Shown here: one piece after another, positions 62,253-64,000 of the stretch
Layout: each line of letters starts with the position of its first letter
Numbering within the stretch: the first letter of the stretch is position 1
From: Streptomyces sp. CMB-StM0423
GTDB lineage: Bacteria > Actinomycetota > Actinomycetes > Streptomycetales > Streptomycetaceae
Length of the DNA stretch: 64,000 bases
Direction: 5' to 3'
Assembly (NCBI RefSeq): GCF_002847285.1
Contig: NZ_CP025407.1
Span: 5,397,001-5,461,000 of the forward strand
Notes under the pieces: model-generated
Seen by the model: only the letters and a program-made list of their open reading frames with translations
Told to the model about the DNA's origin: nothing
Database searches by the model: none
Program-made: the position numbers and the translations under genes

Positions 62253-62948
62253 ATGAAGATCGGCGTATTGGGAACCGGCAACATGGCCCACGCCCTCGCC
62301 ACCCACTGGGTACGCGCCGGGCACCACCTCACCATCGGCGGACGCGACATCCGCAAAGCCCAGCACCTCGCCGCCCGCCTCGGCGGCAGCACCACCGCCG
62401 GCGACCTCCGTGCCGCCGCCGGGGCCGGCCAGGACGTAGTCCTGGCCGCCCTGCCCTTCGACGCTGGCGCACACGTCGTACGGGACCTCCGCACCGCCCT
62501 GGACGGCAAGGTGCTCCTCGACTGCTCCAACCCCGTCGGCCCCGGCTTCCGCCTGCTCACGGACCGCGGCCCCTCAGCCGCCCAGCTCCTCGCCGCCGCG
62601 GCCCCGGGAGCCCACGTGGTCAAAGCGTTCAACCTCTGCCACGAAGACGTCTGGCGCATGCGGCCGCCCGTCTTCGACGGACGCCCCCTCGCCGTACCGC
62701 TGTGCGGCGACGACCCGACAGCCCTCGCGCTCGTACACGAGTTGATACGCGACGTCGGCTGCGAACCCGTCCCCGGCGGCGGCCTCGAACGCGCCGGGCT
62801 CCTCGAAGCGACCGCCGCGCTGTTCATCGCTCTCTGGGTAGGCGAAGGCGCAGACGCCCAAGCGATAGCCCCGCCCCTCGCCTACGCCACCGGGTCTGCC
62901 GACCCCCGGGAGGCCGAAGGCGGTACGGAGGCGGCGGCGCTCCGCTGA
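62253..62948 (+). CDS. NADP/F420-dependent oxidoreductase-like protein
   Basis: This 231-residue protein starts with the Rossmann motif MKIGVLGTGNMAHALATHWV and contains GRDIRKAQHLAARLGG and VLLDCSNPVG, typical of the F420_oxidored/NADP-reductase family. Known relatives pass electrons between F420 and NADP or act as dinucleotide-binding proteins. A short Gly/Ala/Glu tail ends the chain. ATG 62253 has a weak GGAA upstream. Divergence from HxlR suggests inducible expression, for example by reactive carbonyls (inference). Confidence 0.87.
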   Translation: MKIGVLGTGNMAHALATHWVRAGHHLTIGGRDIRKAQHLAARLGGSTTAGDLRAAAGAGQDVVLAALPFDAGAHVVRDLRTALDGKVLLDCSNPVGPGFRLLTDRGPSAAQLLAAAAPGAHVVKAFNLCHEDVWRMRPPVFDGRPLAVPLCGDDPTALALVHELIRDVGCEPVPGGGLERAGLLEATAALFIALWVGEGADAQAIAPPLAYATGSADPREAEGGTEAAALR

Positions 62949-63063
62949 ATCCTCCTGAGGACCGACGGACCGACGGATCGCTGCCTCGACGGCCCCCGCG
63001 CCACCTCCGTTGTCGTGCCTTCCGCCAGCTCAGTGAATCTCGCGGCGCCCACCCGAACCGTGA

Positions 63064-63240
63064 TCCGCAGAAAGCCCACTGCACGGAGCCTTCGTCGCCA
63101 AGGTTCTGGTCGTCCACAGCCGCCGCCTGCCCGGCTGGCTGCTCCCGGCGGCGGGCAGCACGCTGTTCGCCGCCATCGGGGTGCTGTGGTACTCGGCGCC
63201 GCTGTGGGTCCTCAATGGGTACGCGGTTCCTGGTCTGTAG
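63064..63240 (+). pseudogene. 3' fragment of a DUF6529-like membrane protein gene
   Basis: The frame reads GAFVAKVLVVHSRRLPGWLL, then a hydrophobic helix, then NGYAVPGL and stop. This matches from memory the C-terminal end of DUF6529 proteins (YGAF-AKVLVVRSRRLPGW). An in-frame stop at 63061-63063 and the lack of any upstream family sequence show the 5' part is lost. Its last 29 bp are antisense to the DUF397 gene end. Confidence 0.6.
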
Positions 63241-63424
63241 CGACGACGAGGGCGACGAACCGGGTCCAGGCATCGGGGGTGAAGCGGAGTATGGGACCCT
63301 CCGGGTCCTTCGAGTCGCGTACGTGGACGGTGTGCGGGGTGGGTGCGACCTCGATGCAGTCGCCGCCGTCCTGGCTGCTGTAGCTCGACTTGAACCAGGA
63401 CACCCCTGGGTCAGTGGTGCTCAT
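63212..63424 (-). CDS. DUF397 small protein
   Basis: This 70-residue DUF397 protein has the hallmark WFKSSYSSQDGGDCIEVAPT and VRDSKDPEGPILRFTPDAW. In Streptomyces such proteins are encoded after an XRE/DUF5753 regulator and are thought to act as its partner (WhiJ/AbaA-type developmental and antibiotic control). The ATG overlaps the upstream gene's stop by 4 bp (ATGA). Confidence 0.93.
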   Translation of the reverse strand: MSTTDPGVSWFKSSYSSQDGGDCIEVAPTPHTVHVRDSKDPEGPILRFTPDAWTRFVALVVATDQEPRTH

Positions 63425-64000
63425 AGGTCTCCTGCCACTTCCTCGATCAGGCGGGCCGAATCCTCATTACTGAGGGCGAACGCGCGCATTGAACCGTAAC
63501 GGAGCCAGAAGGCGCTGGTCTGTTCCCGGCCAACCCGGGACATCACGCAGCCTTGGGACTCGACGTAGACGGACTGCTTTCCGTCGGCTGCCTCCAGCAG
63601 CACCATGTGGCCGTTCAGGCCGCCATGCACTGCGCGTGCCGAGGGCATCACCTGGATGTCGACATTGCGCAGCTCCGCACACTCCAGTAGTCGGCGGAGC
63701 TGCGCCTTCATGACCTGACGGCTCCCCACCATGCGGTGCAGCGTCGCCTCCTCGATGATGAAGGCGAACGCAACCAGGGGCTTCTTGCGGGTGAGTAGCG
63801 ACTGACGTGCCAGGCGGGCGGTCAACCAGTCGTCGACCGTCTCGTCGTCGATAGGCGGGTACGCACCGCCAAGAAGGATTCTCGCGTAACTCTCGGTCTG
63901 CAACAGACCCGGGATCACCAGAGGGTCGTACGAGAACCGGATCGCCGCCTCCTTCTCCAACGTCGCCAAGTCCCGGAAGAACGTCGGTAACTGCGCGAAA
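63421..64000 (-). CDS. XRE-family regulator with DUF5753 (5' end outside window)
   Basis: About 193 C-terminal residues are visible, ending EDSARLIEEVAGDL. The part shown is the DUF5753 (Scr1-like) sensor domain: PLVIPGLLQTESYARILLGG, then RQSLLTRKKPLVAFAFIIEE and MVLLEAADGKQSVYVE. The helix-turn-helix domain should lie beyond 64000. It forms a translationally coupled pair with DUF397. The frame continues open to the window edge, beginning FAQLPTFFRDLATLE. Confidence 0.92.
   Translation of the reverse strand, partial: FAQLPTFFRDLATLEKEAAIRFSYDPLVIPGLLQTESYARILLGGAYPPIDDETVDDWLTARLARQSLLTRKKPLVAFAFIIEEATLHRMVGSRQVMKAQLRRLLECAELRNVDIQVMPSARAVHGGLNGHMVLLEAADGKQSVYVESQGCVMSRVGREQTSAFWLRYGSMRAFALSNEDSARLIEEVAGDL

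Overview
The window is chromosomal DNA of a Streptomyces-like actinomycete. GC is very high, and starts are often GTG or TTG. Operon genes commonly overlap by 4 bp (ATGA, GTGA, TTGA), and several genes look leaderless. Typical families include DUF3039, DUF397/DUF5753, HelD-like helicase, NnaR and a DasR-type operator. The order narK, nnaR, sigma/anti-sigma, helicase, malic enzyme, hupA, murA, yqgE, DUF3039, hexosaminidase resembles, from memory, the SCO2959-SCO2943 core segment of Streptomyces coelicolor. No phage, IS element or CRISPR array was recognised.

Layout. (1) 0.4-6.7 kb: a GH20 hexosaminidase divergent from a ROK regulator, an ABC permease in which both membrane subunits are fused into one chain, and a lipoprotein sugar-binding protein. 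(2) 6.9-16.6 kb: an alpha-xyloside-type utilisation cluster read leftward: binding protein, two permeases, GH31 alpha-xylosidase, LacI regulator and GH3 glycosidase. Near-identical GTCGAA-TTCGAC palindromes lie at both promoters. Neither transporter has its own ATPase, so a shared MsiK-type ATPase is expected. (3) 16.7-25 kb: oxidoreductase/LysR, a secreted lactonase-type propeller, a secreted bicovalent flavin oxidase, and an MFS/LysR pair. (4) 25-40 kb: conserved housekeeping segment with nitrate transport and its regulator, an ECF sigma/anti-sigma pair, HelD-like helicase, malic enzyme, HU, MurA, YqgE, DUF3039 and a second GH20 enzyme behind a DasR-type site. (5) 40-45 kb: a three-subunit molybdenum hydroxylase operon with an odd iron-sulfur subunit and no recognisable catalytic glutamate. 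(6) 45-58 kb: three TIG-domain proteins without signal peptides (lipase-TIG, YVTN propeller-TIG, TIG only), tRNA-Cys, MFS exporter, DEAD/DEAH helicase, GyrI-like and membrane proteins, and a secreted FN3 protein. (7) 58.35-61.8 kb: a 3.4 kb gene-free stretch made almost wholly of tandem repeats. (8) 61.8-64 kb: an HxlR/NADP-oxidoreductase pair, a gene fragment, and a DUF397-XRE pair cut by the window end.

The most unusual content is region 7. It holds a 51-bp minisatellite with a 302-bp higher-order unit, a family of about 75-bp degenerate elements with one further copy near position 309, a 54-bp family with a 112-bp dimer, a 50-bp doublet, and a 35/36-bp array with a 106-bp trimer. The spacings are mostly not multiples of three, so it does not behave as coding sequence. 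I cannot assign it a function.
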